Part shown: in pieces, positions 1 to 8,941 of the stretch
Numbering within the stretch: the stretch's first letter is position 1
Layout of the letters: every line of letters starts with the position of its first letter
Assembly: GCF_029968095.1 (NCBI RefSeq)
Contig: NZ_JASCIR010000011.1
Span: 62,001-126,000, forward strand
Direction: 5' to 3'
DNA length: 64,000 nucleotides
DNA from: Streptomyces solicavernae
GTDB taxonomy: Bacteria > Actinomycetota > Actinomycetes > Streptomycetales > Streptomycetaceae
The notes under the pieces: model-generated
What the model was told of the DNA's origin: nothing
Database searches by the model: none
Seen by the model: only the letters and a program-made list of their open reading frames with translations
Program-made: the position numbers and the translations under genes

Positions 1-1
1 C

Positions 2-1819
2 GAGCCGGAGGAACGGGCCGACGGCACCGACGTGTGCGCGGACTTCGTCGCCACCGTCGTCTCCGTGCCCGTACAGGCGGGCGAACGCGTCGCCGCGGGC
101 GCGCCGTTGGTGGTCCTGGAGTCCATGAAGATGGAGCACGTCGTCGCCGCGGACGTCGCGGGCACCGTGCGCGAGGTGCGGGCCGCCGTCGGGGAGACGG
201 TCGCCGAGGGCGGGCTGCTGCTGCGCCTCGAACCGGACGCCGGTCAGCACGAACAGTGCGACGTGGCCGAGGAGTTGGACCTCGACGCGATCCGTCCCGA
301 CCTCGCGGAGACCGCGCGGCGGCACGCCGTCGGCCGCGACGAGAACCGGCCCGAAGCGGTCGCCCGCCGCCACGCCACCGGCCACCGCACCGCCCGCGAG
401 AACGTCCAGGACCTGTGCGACGAGGGCTCCTTCGTCGAGTACGGCGCGCTCGCCGTGGCCGCCCAGCGCCGCCGCCGCTCCCTCGACGACCTGATCGCCA
501 ACACCCCCGCCGACGGCATGGTCACCGGGGTCGGCCGGGTCAACGCCGCCCGCTGCGTGGTCATGGCGTACGACTACACGGTCCTCGCCGGAACCCAGGG
601 GCACGTCAACCACCACAAGACCGACCGGATGCTCGAACTCGCCGAGCGGCAGCGGATTCCCGTGGTCCTCTTCGCCGAGGGCGGCGGCGGACGGCCGGGC
701 GACACGGACAGCAACACCGCCTCCGGCCTGGACGTGCCGACGTTCGCCACGATGGGCCGGCTCAGCGGCGCCGTGCCCACCGTCGGCATCGCCTCCGGCC
801 GCTGCTTCGCGGGCAACGCCGCGCTGCTCGGCTGCTGCGACGTCATCATCGCCACCGAGGACGCCAACGTCGGCATGGGCGGCCCGGCGATGATCGAGGG
901 CGGCGGCCTCGGCCGCTACCGGCCAAAGGAGGTCGGCCCGATGTCCGTGCAGGTGCCGAACGGCGTCGTCGACGTCCTGGTGGCCGACGAGGCCGAGGCC
1001 GTCGACGTGGCCCGCCGCTACCTGTCGTACTTCCAGGGCCCGACGGGAAGCTGGACGGCCCCCGACCCGCGCGCGCTGCGGCACGTGGTCCCCCAGAGCC
1101 GGGTGCGGGTGTACGACGTGCGCGCGGCCGTGCGCGGGATCGCCGACGCGGACTCGGTCCTGGAACTGCGCCCCGCGTTCGGGCGGAGCGTCGTCACCGC
1201 CCTGGTCCGGGTCGAGGGCCGCCCGATGGGCCTGATCGCCAACGACCCCGCCCACCTCGGCGGCGCCATCGACTCGCCCTCGGCCGACAAGCTCGCCCGC
1301 TTCCTGCAGCTCTGCGACGCGCACGGCCTGCCGGTGGTGTCCCTGTGCGACACCCCGGGCTTCATGGTCGGCCCGGACGCCGAACACACCGCGACGGTAC
1401 GGCACTTCAGCCGGCTCTTCGTGGTCGGCGCCCACCTGCGGGTGCCGGTGGTGGCGGTGGTGCTGCGCAAGGCGTACGGGCTCGGCGCGATGGCGATGGT
1501 CGGCGGCGGCTTCCGTACCCCGGCCGCCACCGTGGCCTGGCCCACGGGCGAGGTCGGCCCGATGGGCCTGGAGGGCGCGGTACGGCTCGGCTACCGGCGG
1601 GAGCTGGCGGCGATCGACGACCCGGCCGCCCGGCAGCGCGCCTTCGACGAGCTGGTCGCCGAGCACTACGACCGCGGCAAGGCGGTCAACGCGGCCACCG
1701 TCTTCGAGCTGGACGACGTGATCGACCCGGCGGACACCAGGGCCTGGATCGCCGGGACGCTGCCGTCCGCGACCGGTCAACTGCCGCCCGGCCGCCGGTC
1801 GTTCGTGGACACCTGGTGA
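2..1819 (+). CDS. Fused biotin-dependent acyl-CoA carboxylase, C-terminal part (5' end outside window)
   Basis: The reading frame is open to the first base of the window, so the gene starts upstream. The visible part begins with a biotinyl carrier domain carrying the biotinylation motif VLESMKMEHV (Lys codon at 128-130). A roughly 480-residue carboxyltransferase domain follows, with glycine-rich oxyanion segments such as AEGGGGRPGDTD and DTPGFMVGPDAE. Actinomycete members of this architecture carry an ATP-grasp biotin carboxylase N-terminally, so the missing part is probably that domain (inference). The enzyme would carboxylate an acyl-CoA at its alpha carbon with bicarbonate and ATP. The acyl chain cannot be read from the sequence. 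The stop overlaps the region leading into the acyl-CoA ligase, which suggests co-transcription. Confidence 0.88.
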   Translation, partial: EPEERADGTDVCADFVATVVSVPVQAGERVAAGAPLVVLESMKMEHVVAADVAGTVREVRAAVGETVAEGGLLLRLEPDAGQHEQCDVAEELDLDAIRPDLAETARRHAVGRDENRPEAVARRHATGHRTARENVQDLCDEGSFVEYGALAVAAQRRRRSLDDLIANTPADGMVTGVGRVNAARCVVMAYDYTVLAGTQGHVNHHKTDRMLELAERQRIPVVLFAEGGGGRPGDTDSNTASGLDVPTFATMGRLSGAVPTVGIASGRCFAGNAALLGCCDVIIATEDANVGMGGPAMIEGGGLGRYRPKEVGPMSVQVPNGVVDVLVADEAEAVDVARRYLSYFQGPTGSWTAPDPRALRHVVPQSRVRVYDVRAAVRGIADADSVLELRPAFGRSVVTALVRVEGRPMGLIANDPAHLGGAIDSPSADKLARFLQLCDAHGLPVVSLCDTPGFMVGPDAEHTATVRHFSRLFVVGAHLRVPVVAVVLRKAYGLGAMAMVGGGFRTPAATVAWPTGEVGPMGLEGAVRLGYRRELAAIDDPAARQRAFDELVAEHYDRGKAVNAATVFELDDVIDPADTRAWIAGTLPSATGQLPPGRRSFVDTW

Positions 1820-1887
1820 GCGGGCGTACGCACGCAACCGTCACCCGTGAGCGTACGCACGCAACCGTGACTGTGGAGGAGCGCCCC

Positions 1888-3627
1888 TTGGACCCCCTGG
1901 ACCCCCTGGACCCCCTGGACCCCCTGAACAGTGAGAAGCTGGAGCAGTACCTGCGTGACCTGCGCACCCGGCAGGCCGCCTCCCGCCCGCCCGGCATCCC
2001 CGCGACCGTGCACTATCCGCTCGGCGAGAGGGGCATCCCCGAGCACGTCGCCCACTGGGCCCGTACGGTCCCGGACCGCCCGGCGATCGTCTTCGAGGGC
2101 CGCAGCACGGCCTACGCCGAGCTCGACGCGCTGATCGGCGCCGTCGCGGGCTGGCTGGACGCAACCGGCGTACGGCCCGGCGACCGGGTGGCCGTGCACC
2201 TGCCGAACACCCCGCAGTTCATCGTCGCGATGATGGCGGTGCTGCGGCTCGGCGCGGTGCACGTGCCCGTCAACCCCATGTTCCAGGCGGCCGAGCTGGC
2301 GCACGAGCTGGCCGACAGCGGCGCCGAGGTCGTCATCACCCTCGACCGGCTGCTGCCCCTCCTCGACCAGGTCCTCGACCGCGTCCCCGTACGGCAGATC
2401 CTCGTCACCGGCGCGGACGAGATGGCCGCCGCCGCGACCGCACCCGAACTCCCCGCCCCAGCCCCCGGCCTCACCCCCTGGGCCACGGCCACCGCGCACG
2501 CCCCCGCGCCCGCGCACCCCACGGACCTGGACGCCCTGGCCGCGCTCAACTACACCGGCGGCACCACCGGCCTTCCCAAGGGCTGCGAGCACACCCAGCG
2601 CCACATGCTCTACACCACCGCCTCCAGCGCGACCGCCATGGGACGCGGCGCCGACGGCGGCTTCATCGCGCTCTGCTACATCCCGGTCTTCTGGATCGCG
2701 GGCGAGAACCTCGGCATCCTCAGCCCCCTCGTCCTCGGCGGCACCTCGGTCCTGATGCCCCGCTGGGACCCGGCCGCCGCCCTCGGCCTGCTCGCCCGGC
2801 ACCGCGTCTCCACGATGGTCGGCACGGTCGAGAACTACCTGGAGCTCCTTGAACGCCCCGAGTTCCCCGCCGCGGACCTCTCCGCCCTGGACGACCCGAT
2901 GGCCGTGTCCTTCGTACGCAAACTCAGCCCCGAGGTCCGCCACCGCTGGCAGGCCGCCGCGGGCGCGCACTCGGTGCTCCGCGAGGGCGCGTATGGGATG
3001 ACCGAGACGCACACCTTTGACGCCACGCCGTACGGACTCGCCAAGGACGACCGGGACCTGCTCGCCGAGCCGGTGTTCTGCGGGGTGCCCGTGCCCGGCA
3101 CCGACATCGCGGTCGTGTCGTTCGAGACCGGCGAGCCGCTGCCGCTCGGCGAGGTCGGCGAGATCGTCGTCCGCAGCCCCTCGGTGCTGACCCGGTACTG
3201 GCGGAACCCCGAGGCGACGGCCGCACAGCTGCGGGACGGCTGGCTGCACACGGGCGACAACGGCCGGATCGGCGGGGACGGCTGTCTGCGCTATCTGGGC
3301 CGCGACAAGGACATGATCAAGGTCAAGGGGATGAGCGTGTTCCCGGCCGAGGTCGAACTGCTCCTGACCCGGCACCCGGGCGTCCGCACGGCGGCGGTCG
3401 TGCCGGGCCGGCACCCGGAGAAGGGGCAGGTGCCGGTCGCGTTCGTGAGCCCGGAGCCGGGCGCGACGCTCACCGCCGAGGGCCTGGAGGGCTGGGCGCG
3501 CTCGGCGATGGCCGCGTACAAGGTGCCGCGCGTGCGGGTCGTCGGAGAGTTCCCGATGACGGCCACCGGGAAGATCCGCAAGGTCGAACTGGCCGAGCGG
3601 GCGCAGGAGATCGTCGACGCGGGCTGA
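1888..3627 (+). CDS. AMP-forming acyl-CoA synthetase (ANL superfamily), TTG start
   Basis: A 579-residue adenylate-forming ligase that activates a carboxylic acid as acyl-AMP and transfers it to CoA. Visible motifs are the phosphate loop YTGGTTGLPKG, the YGMTETHT motif, the hinge region GWLHTGDNGRIG...YLGRDKDMIKVKG and the C-terminal catalytic lysine segment TATGKIRK. I chose TTG at 1888 because GGAGGA (1875-1880) lies 7 nt upstream. In-frame GTG codons at 1816, 1867 and 1873 lack such a site. The protein then begins with a four-fold Asp-Pro-Leu repeat encoded by a 9-bp tandem repeat. It lies directly downstream of the carboxylase and probably feeds it, or a beta-oxidation-like route, with acyl-CoA. 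Substrate unknown. Confidence 0.9.
   Translation: MDPLDPLDPLDPLNSEKLEQYLRDLRTRQAASRPPGIPATVHYPLGERGIPEHVAHWARTVPDRPAIVFEGRSTAYAELDALIGAVAGWLDATGVRPGDRVAVHLPNTPQFIVAMMAVLRLGAVHVPVNPMFQAAELAHELADSGAEVVITLDRLLPLLDQVLDRVPVRQILVTGADEMAAAATAPELPAPAPGLTPWATATAHAPAPAHPTDLDALAALNYTGGTTGLPKGCEHTQRHMLYTTASSATAMGRGADGGFIALCYIPVFWIAGENLGILSPLVLGGTSVLMPRWDPAAALGLLARHRVSTMVGTVENYLELLERPEFPAADLSALDDPMAVSFVRKLSPEVRHRWQAAAGAHSVLREGAYGMTETHTFDATPYGLAKDDRDLLAEPVFCGVPVPGTDIAVVSFETGEPLPLGEVGEIVVRSPSVLTRYWRNPEATAAQLRDGWLHTGDNGRIGGDGCLRYLGRDKDMIKVKGMSVFPAEVELLLTRHPGVRTAAVVPGRHPEKGQVPVAFVSPEPGATLTAEGLEGWARSAMAAYKVPRVRVVGEFPMTATGKIRKVELAERAQEIVDAG
1891..1926 (+). repeat. 9-bp tandem repeat encoding (Asp-Pro-Leu)4
   Basis: Four perfect copies of GACCCCCTG directly follow the TTG start codon of the acyl-CoA ligase. 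The unit is a multiple of 3, so copy-number change would lengthen or shorten the N-terminus without shifting frame. Confidence 0.9.
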
Positions 3628-3718
3628 GCCGACGAGCGGGGTTCCCGTGTGACGCGGCTTACAGGGCGGTGGCGACCGTTGACGCCGCTCGTCCGCTGCG
3701 CGAAGGTGAGACGTATCT

Positions 3719-3734
3719 CTAAGCAACTGCTTAG
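3719..3734. promoter_or_regulatory. Inverted repeat, candidate TetR-type operator before the thiolase
   Basis: The sequence CTAAGC-AACT-GCTTAG has perfect 6-bp arms. It lies 24 nt upstream of the thiolase start in the 131-nt gap after the ligase. A TAGTAT hexamer (3732-3737) overlaps the right arm and could be a -10 element. TetR-family repressors often control acyl-CoA operons of this kind, but no repressor gene is in view, so the assignment is inferred. Confidence 0.5.
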
Positions 3735-3758
3735 TATGGGACAGGTTCGGAAGGGTTC

Positions 3759-4979
3759 ATGATGCCGGAAGCCGTGATCGTCGCCACCGCCCGCTCGCCC
3801 ATCGGCCGGGCGTTCAAGGGCTCGCTCAAGGACATGCGCCCCGACGACCTCGCCGTCCGGATGGTGCGCGCTGCCCTCGACAAGGTGCCGGAGCTCGACT
3901 CCGCCGACATCGACGACCTCGTCCTCGGCTGCGGCCAGCCCGGCGGCGAGTCCGGCTTCAACATGGGCCGCATCGTCGCCGTGCTCGCCGGGATGGACCA
4001 CCTGCCCGGCACCACCGTCAACCGCTACTGCTCGTCCAGCCTGCAGAGCACCCGGATGGCGCTGCACGCCATCAAGGCGGGCGAGGGCGACGTGTTCCTC
4101 TCCGTCGGCGTGGAGACCGTCAGCCGGTACGGCAAAGGCAGCGCGGACGGCCTGCCGGACACGCAGAACCCGCTGTTCGCCGAGGCGCAGACCCGTACCG
4201 AGAAGTTCGCCGCGGGCGGTCAGGCCTGGGCCGACCCGCGCGAGTCCGGCCTGGTGCCCGACGCGTACATCGCGATGGGCCAGACCGCCGAGAACGTCGC
4301 CCAGCTGAGGGGCGTGACCCGCGCCGACCAGGACGCCTTCGGCGTGCGCAGCCAGAACCGCGCCGAGCAGGCCCTCGCGGACGGCTTCTGGGCCCGCGAC
4401 ATCACCCCGGTCACGCTGCCCGACGGCACCGTGGTCAGCCGGGACGACGGCCCGCGCGCGGGCGTGACCCTGGACGCGGTGTCCGCCCTGAAGCCGGTGT
4501 TCCGGCCCGACGGCACGGTCACCGCGGGCAACTGCTGCCCGCTCAACGACGGCGCCGCGGCCCTCGTGATCATGTCCGACACGAAGGCCCGCGAGCTGGG
4601 CCTGACCCCGCTCGCGCGGATCGTCGCCACCGGTGTCTCCGGGCTGTCGCCCGAGATCATGGGCCTCGGCCCGGTGGAGGCGTCCCGGCAGGCCCTGAAG
4701 CGCGCCGGGCTCGGCATCGGCGACATCGACCTGGTCGAGATCAACGAGGCGTTCGCCGCCCAAGTCATCCCGTCCGCCCGGGAGTTGGGCATCGACGAGG
4801 ACCGGCTCAACGTCAACGGCGGAGCGATCGCCGTCGGCCACCCCTTCGGCATGACCGGGGCGCGCATCACCAGCACCCTGATCAACTCCCTGCGCCACCA
4901 CGACAAGCAGTTCGGCCTGGAGACCATGTGCGTGGGCGGCGGCCAGGGCATGGCCATGGTCATCGAGCGGCTGAGCTGA
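3759..4979 (+). CDS. Acetyl-CoA C-acyltransferase (thiolase)
   Basis: A 406-residue thiolase, the normal length for the family. The nucleophilic cysteine is in NRYCSSSL (about residue 91). The INEAFAAQ segment, the GGAIAVGHPFGMTGAR segment with the catalytic histidine, and the second catalytic cysteine in CVGGGQGMA are all present. It would cleave a 3-ketoacyl-CoA with CoA, or condense two acyl-CoAs. Two ATG codons are adjacent at 3759 and 3762, and a purine-rich site (GGAAGGG) lies a few bases before them. With the ligase, dehydrogenase and carboxylase alongside, a degradative acyl-CoA role is most likely. Confidence 0.92.
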   Translation: MMPEAVIVATARSPIGRAFKGSLKDMRPDDLAVRMVRAALDKVPELDSADIDDLVLGCGQPGGESGFNMGRIVAVLAGMDHLPGTTVNRYCSSSLQSTRMALHAIKAGEGDVFLSVGVETVSRYGKGSADGLPDTQNPLFAEAQTRTEKFAAGGQAWADPRESGLVPDAYIAMGQTAENVAQLRGVTRADQDAFGVRSQNRAEQALADGFWARDITPVTLPDGTVVSRDDGPRAGVTLDAVSALKPVFRPDGTVTAGNCCPLNDGAAALVIMSDTKARELGLTPLARIVATGVSGLSPEIMGLGPVEASRQALKRAGLGIGDIDLVEINEAFAAQVIPSARELGIDEDRLNVNGGAIAVGHPFGMTGARITSTLINSLRHHDKQFGLETMCVGGGQGMAMVIERLS

Positions 4980-4997
4980 GAGACGACCACGATGAAG

Positions 4998-5133
4998 ACA
5001 CCTCCCGACCCGACACCTCCCGACCCGACACCCCCCGACCCGACACCCCCCGACCTCACCCGCACCGACCTCACCCGCACCGACCTCACCCGCACCGACC
5101 CCACCCGCACCGACCCCACCCGCACCGACCCCA
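4998..5133 (+). repeat. 15-bp tandem repeats at the 5' end of the dehydrogenase frame
   Basis: Two adjacent minisatellite families are present. One has about four copies of a unit like ACACCTCCCGACCCG (about 4998-5055). The other has about five copies of a unit like ACCGACCTCACCCGC (about 5055-5133), with one T-to-C variant. If translated in the dehydrogenase frame they give Asp-Pro-Thr-Pro-Pro and Arg-Thr-Asp-Leu-Thr repeats. They separate the thiolase stop from the likely internal start at 5148. Confidence 0.85.
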
Positions 5134-5147
5134 CGAGCAAGGACCCC

Positions 5148-5903
5148 ATGAGTACGCGTTTCGCAGGACGTACCGCCGTCGTCACCGGAGCCAGCCGGGG
5201 CATCGGCCTCGCCATCGCCGAACGGCTGGTCGCCGAGGGCGCGAAGGTCGTCGTCACCGCCCGCAAGCAGGAGGCGCTCGACGAGGCGGTCGCGAGCCTC
5301 GGCGGGCCCGAGTACGCCCTCGGCGTCGCGGGCCACGCCGACGACACCGGACACCAGGCCGAGGTGATCAAGCGCGCCATCGACACCTTCGGCAGCGCCG
5401 ACCTCCTCGTCAACAACACCGGGATCAACCCCGTCTACGGCCCCCTGGTCGACCTCGACCTGGCCGCCGCCCGCAAGATCGTCGAGGTCAACTGCCTCGC
5501 CGCGCTCTCCTGGGTGCAGCAGATCCACGCCGCCTGGATGAAGGACCACGGCGGCGCGGTCGTCAACGTCTCCTCGGTGGCGGGCGTCCGCCCCGCGCCC
5601 GGCATCGGCTTCTACGGCGCCTCCAAGGCGATGCTCACCCACATCACCCAGGAGCTGGCGGTCGAGCTGGGCCCCGGCATCCGGGTCAACGCGGTCGCCC
5701 CGGCCGTGGTGAAGACCCAGTTCGCGACCGCGCTGTACGACGGCCGGGAGGAGGAGGTCGCGGCCGCCTACCCGCTCAAGCGGCTCGGCGTGCCGGACGA
5801 CATCGGCAGCGTGGTCGCGTTCCTGCTCTCCGCCGACGCGGCCTGGCTGACGGGCCAACTCCTCGTCGTCGACGGCGGCGTGACCCTCACCGGGGGCGTG
5901 TGA
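5148..5903 (+). CDS. Short-chain dehydrogenase/reductase (SDR, FabG-like)
   Basis: A classical SDR with the NAD(P)-binding motif TGASRGIG near the N-terminus, the NNTG structural motif (LVNNTGINP), and the catalytic Ser (NVSSVAG) with Tyr-x3-Lys (YGASK). From ATG 5148 it is 251 residues, the usual length, with AAGGA a short 4 nt upstream. The frame is open back to ATG 4992, which would add 52 residues of tandem-repeat sequence and has only a weak upstream GAGAG. The longer form cannot be excluded. Probable role: oxidoreduction of a 3-hydroxy/3-keto acyl-CoA or related alcohol in the same operon as the thiolase. Confidence 0.85.
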   Translation: MSTRFAGRTAVVTGASRGIGLAIAERLVAEGAKVVVTARKQEALDEAVASLGGPEYALGVAGHADDTGHQAEVIKRAIDTFGSADLLVNNTGINPVYGPLVDLDLAAARKIVEVNCLAALSWVQQIHAAWMKDHGGAVVNVSSVAGVRPAPGIGFYGASKAMLTHITQELAVELGPGIRVNAVAPAVVKTQFATALYDGREEEVAAAYPLKRLGVPDDIGSVVAFLLSADAAWLTGQLLVVDGGVTLTGGV

Positions 5904-5937
5904 TGCGCGGTCGGCCGGTGGGATCGGAGGCGGGGCG

Positions 5938-6585
5938 ATGACCGGCGGAGGCCGCCTCGTGGACGCCGTCGTGTTCGACTTCGGCGGCGTCCTCACCGGG
6001 CCGGTGCGGGAGTCGATCGGCGCCTGGCTGGACCGCGACGGCATCGACCCGGCGTCGTTCTCCCGCACCCTCAAGGCCTGGCTGTCCCGCGGCGCCCCCG
6101 ACGGCACGCCCATCCACCGCCTGGAGACGGGCGAGCTGAGCGCGACGGACTTCGACGCGCTGCTCGCCGCCGAGCTCACCACGGTGGACGGCGGCCCCGT
6201 CGACCCGGTGGGCGTGCTCGGCCGGCTCTTCGCGGAGCTGCGCCCGGACGAGGCGATGTTCGGCCTGGCGGACGAGCTGCGCCGACTCGGTGTCCGCGTC
6301 GGCGTGTTGTCCAACAGCTGGGGCAACATCTACCCGCGCGAACGCCTCGACGCGCTGTTCGACCCGGTGGTGATCTCGGAGGAGGTCGGCCTGCGCAAGC
6401 CGCACGCGGCGATCTTCGAGCTCACCCTCGACCGGCTCCACCTGCCCGCCGGCCGCGTGGTGTTCGTCGACGACGCCGAGCCGAACGTCCTCGGCGCCCG
6501 GGCCGCCGGCCTGCGCGCCGTCCTGCACGCGGACGCGCCGTCCACCCGGGCGGCGCTGGCGGAGCTGGTGCCCGGGCTGGGGTGA
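5938..6585 (+). CDS. HAD-IA family hydrolase
   Basis: A 215-residue haloacid-dehalogenase-like hydrolase. Motif I is VVFDFGGVLTG with the nucleophilic Asp, motif II is GVLSNSWG, motif III is the RKPHAAIFE lysine, and motif IV is VFVDDAEPNVLGA. These families remove phosphate from small metabolites, but substrates are not readable from sequence. A GGAGG site (5926-5930) lies 7 nt before ATG 5938. The gene starts 34 nt after the SDR stop and probably ends the acyl-CoA operon. Confidence 0.88.
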   Translation: MTGGGRLVDAVVFDFGGVLTGPVRESIGAWLDRDGIDPASFSRTLKAWLSRGAPDGTPIHRLETGELSATDFDALLAAELTTVDGGPVDPVGVLGRLFAELRPDEAMFGLADELRRLGVRVGVLSNSWGNIYPRERLDALFDPVVISEEVGLRKPHAAIFELTLDRLHLPAGRVVFVDDAEPNVLGARAAGLRAVLHADAPSTRAALAELVPGLG

Positions 6586-6618
6586 GCCGGGGGCGGGGGA
6601 GCCAGGGGGGAAACGGAC

Positions 6619-6654
6619 GCGTGAGGTTCCGGTCCGCGGAACGGAACCTCACGC
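6619..6654. terminator. 12-bp inverted repeat after the HAD gene
   Basis: GCGTGAGGTTCC (6619-6630) pairs perfectly with GGAACCTCACGC (6643-6654) across a 12-nt loop. No T-tract follows, as is common for actinomycete hairpin terminators. An operator role for cobL is a possible alternative. Confidence 0.5.
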
Positions 6655-6727
6655 ACCCGTCGCGGGTGCTGTGAGGGCAAAGGCGCCCCCGGCCACAGAA
6701 CCGCAGGCCCGCGCCCAGTAGAGTGCG

Positions 6728-6815
6728 CCCCCGAACCCAGGACACCCGGAACCTGACACCCGAACCCTGACGCCCGGAACCTGACACCCGGATCCCCGAC
6801 ACCCCGAACGCTCCC
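6728..6815 (+). repeat. Imperfect short tandem repeats upstream of cobL
   Basis: Imperfect 13- to 16-bp units of the type GACACCCGGAACCT recur about five times in the leader between the HAD gene and cobL. They encode nothing recognisable. Confidence 0.6.
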
Positions 6816-6838
6816 CGAACCCCGAGGTACCGCCCGCC

Positions 6839-8140
6839 GTGACGCCCGTACGACCACGACCGACCCCCGCTGTCACCGTCGTAGGGATCGGCGCCGACGG
6901 CTGGGACGGCATCGCGGACGCCTCCCGGACGGCCCTGCGCGACGCCGAAGTCGTCATCGGCGGGCCGCGCCAGCTCGACCTGCTGCCCGAGCAGTGCGCC
7001 GGCGAACGCCTCGCCTGGCCCTCGCCGTTGCGCCCCGCCGTCCCCGGCCTGCTCGCCGCGCACGCGGGCCGCCGCATCGCCGTACTGGCCAGCGGGGACC
7101 CGATGTTCTACGGCATCGGGCGGGCCCTCACCGAAGAGCTCGGCCCGGACGCGCTGCGGGTCCTGCCGCACCCCTCGTCCGTCGCGTACGCCTGCGCCCG
7201 CCTCGGCTGGCCGCAGGAGGACGTGGAGGTCGTGTCCGCCGTGGGCCGGCCGGTCGCCCGGATCGCCGCCGCGCTGCACGACGGGCGGCGGCTGCTCGTC
7301 CTCAGCGCCGGCGCCGCCACCCCCGGCGAGATCGCCGCCCTGCTGCGTGACCGCGGCTTCGGTCCCAGCCGGATGCGGGTCCTCGAACGGCTCGGCGGCC
7401 CGGACGAGGACGCGAGCGACGAACTGCCCGCCGAAGCCTGGCCGTTGGACCGGCCCCGCGACCCCCTCAACATCGTCGCCGTCGACTGCCGCCGCGCCCC
7501 CGACGCCCTGCGCATCGGCGCCGTGCCCGGACTGCCGGACGCCGCCTACGAGCACGACGGGCAGCTCACCAAGCGCCACATACGGGCCGCCACGCTCGCC
7601 GCGCTCGCGCCCGCGCCCGGCGAACTGCTCTGGGACGTGGGATCGGGCTCGGGTTCCATCGCCGTCGAGTGGATGCGTACGCACCCCTCCTGCCGGGCCG
7701 TCACCGTCGAGCGCGACCCCGTGCGGGCCGAGCGCATCGCCCGCAACGCCGACCGCCTCGGCGTCCCGGCCCTGCGCGTCGTCACCGGCGCCGCGCCCGC
7801 CGCGCTCGCCGGACTCCCGCAGCCCGACGCGGTGTTCATCGGCGGCGGCCTCACCGCGCCCGGACTCCTGAAGGCCTGCTGGGACGCGCTGCCCGCCGGC
7901 GGACGCCTCGTCGCCAACACCGTGACGCTGGAGTCGGAGGCGCAGCTCGCCGCCCACCACCGGCGCCTCGGCGGCGAGCTGGTGAAGCTCGCGGTCGCCC
8001 ACGCCGTGCCGGTCGGCAGCTTCACCGGCTGGCGGCAGGCGATGCCCGTCACGCAGTGGGCCGTACAGAAGACATCCGTACGCGATTCCGAGTACGCAGA
8101 CCCCGCGTCGGACACCGACCCCGCAGGAGCAGAACGATGA
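6839..8140 (+). CDS. cobL: Precorrin-6Y C5,15-methyltransferase (decarboxylating), CbiE-CbiT fusion
   Basis: 433 residues with two methyltransferase domains. The N-terminal CbiE-like tetrapyrrole methylase has GIGADGWDG and LASGDPMFYGIG. The C-terminal CbiT-like domain (from about residue 240) has a class I SAM motif LLWDVGSGSGSIAVEW preceded by DGQLTKRHIRA. It methylates C5 and C15 of the corrin ring and removes the acetate carboxyl on ring C. The GTG start at 6839 has only a weak GAGG upstream. The stop overlaps the cobM start (ATGA), so the two are translationally coupled. Confidence 0.93.
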   Translation: MTPVRPRPTPAVTVVGIGADGWDGIADASRTALRDAEVVIGGPRQLDLLPEQCAGERLAWPSPLRPAVPGLLAAHAGRRIAVLASGDPMFYGIGRALTEELGPDALRVLPHPSSVAYACARLGWPQEDVEVVSAVGRPVARIAAALHDGRRLLVLSAGAATPGEIAALLRDRGFGPSRMRVLERLGGPDEDASDELPAEAWPLDRPRDPLNIVAVDCRRAPDALRIGAVPGLPDAAYEHDGQLTKRHIRAATLAALAPAPGELLWDVGSGSGSIAVEWMRTHPSCRAVTVERDPVRAERIARNADRLGVPALRVVTGAAPAALAGLPQPDAVFIGGGLTAPGLLKACWDALPAGGRLVANTVTLESEAQLAAHHRRLGGELVKLAVAHAVPVGSFTGWRQAMPVTQWAVQKTSVRDSEYADPASDTDPAGAER

Positions 8141-8886
8141 CCGTCCACTTCATCGGAGCCGGCCCCGGCGCCGCCGACCTGATCACCGTGCGCGGCGCCC
8201 GCACGCTCGCCGCCTGCCAGGTCTGCCTGTACGCGGGCAGCCTCGTCCCGCGCGAACTCCTCGCCGAGTGCCCGCCCGGCGCCCGCCTCGTCGACACCGC
8301 ACAGCTCACCCTCGACGAGATCACCGCCGAGCTGGTCGCCGCCCACGAGCAGGGGCTCGACGTGGCGCGGCTGCACTCCGGCGACCCGTCCGTGTTCAGC
8401 GCCGTCGCCGAGCAGATGCGGCGGCTCGACGCGGCCGGAGTGCCGTACGAGGTCGTGCCGGGCGTGCCCGCGTTCGCGGCGGCCGCGGCGTCCCTGAAGC
8501 GGGAGCTGACCGTCCCGACCGTCGGCCAGACCGTCATCCTGACCCGCGTCGCGCAGCGCGCCACCGCCATGCCGGAGGGCGAGGACCTGGCCACGCTCGG
8601 CCGCAGCGGCGCGCTGATCGTGCTGCACCTGGCCGCCGGGCTCGTGGACCGCGTCGTGGGCGAACTCCTCCCGCACTACGGCGCCGACTGCCCCGCCGCC
8701 GTCGTCGCCTACGCCTCCCGCCCGGACGAGGTCGTCCTGCGCGGGCGGCTCGACGAGATGGCCGCCCAGGTCAAGGCCGCCGGCATCCAGCGCACCGCCG
8801 TGATCATCGTCGGCCGCACGCTGGGCGCCGAACAGTTCCGCGACAGCCATCTGTACTCGGCGGAACGCGACCGGCACGCCTGCTGA
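8137..8886 (+). CDS. cobM: Precorrin-4 C11-methyltransferase
   Basis: 249 residues, the standard length for the CobM/CbiF tetrapyrrole methylase family. It has the N-terminal HFIGAGPGAADLITVRGA and LHSGDPSVFSA motifs and the VPGVPAFAAAAA segment. It transfers a methyl group from SAM to C11 of the corrin precursor. The ATG overlaps the cobL stop by 4 nt, and AGGAG lies upstream inside cobL. Confidence 0.94.
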   Translation: MTVHFIGAGPGAADLITVRGARTLAACQVCLYAGSLVPRELLAECPPGARLVDTAQLTLDEITAELVAAHEQGLDVARLHSGDPSVFSAVAEQMRRLDAAGVPYEVVPGVPAFAAAAASLKRELTVPTVGQTVILTRVAQRATAMPEGEDLATLGRSGALIVLHLAAGLVDRVVGELLPHYGADCPAAVVAYASRPDEVVLRGRLDEMAAQVKAAGIQRTAVIIVGRTLGAEQFRDSHLYSAERDRHAC

Positions 8887-8941
8887 CGCTCTGACGCCCT
8901 GACGCCCTGACGCCCTGACGCGCCGACATAGCGTGGCCGCC

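Noticed and set aside
34..1887. Upstream extension of the acyl-CoA ligase frame through the carboxylase
   Set aside because: Arg/Pro-rich shadow of the carboxylase. The ligase domain and a good ribosome site start at 1888.
3291..6329. 1012-codon minus-strand open frame opposite thiolase, SDR and HAD
   Set aside because: Antisense to clear genes. Its composition follows their codon pattern, it has no family match, and its C-terminal part mirrors the ligase. It is a typical GC-rich shadow.
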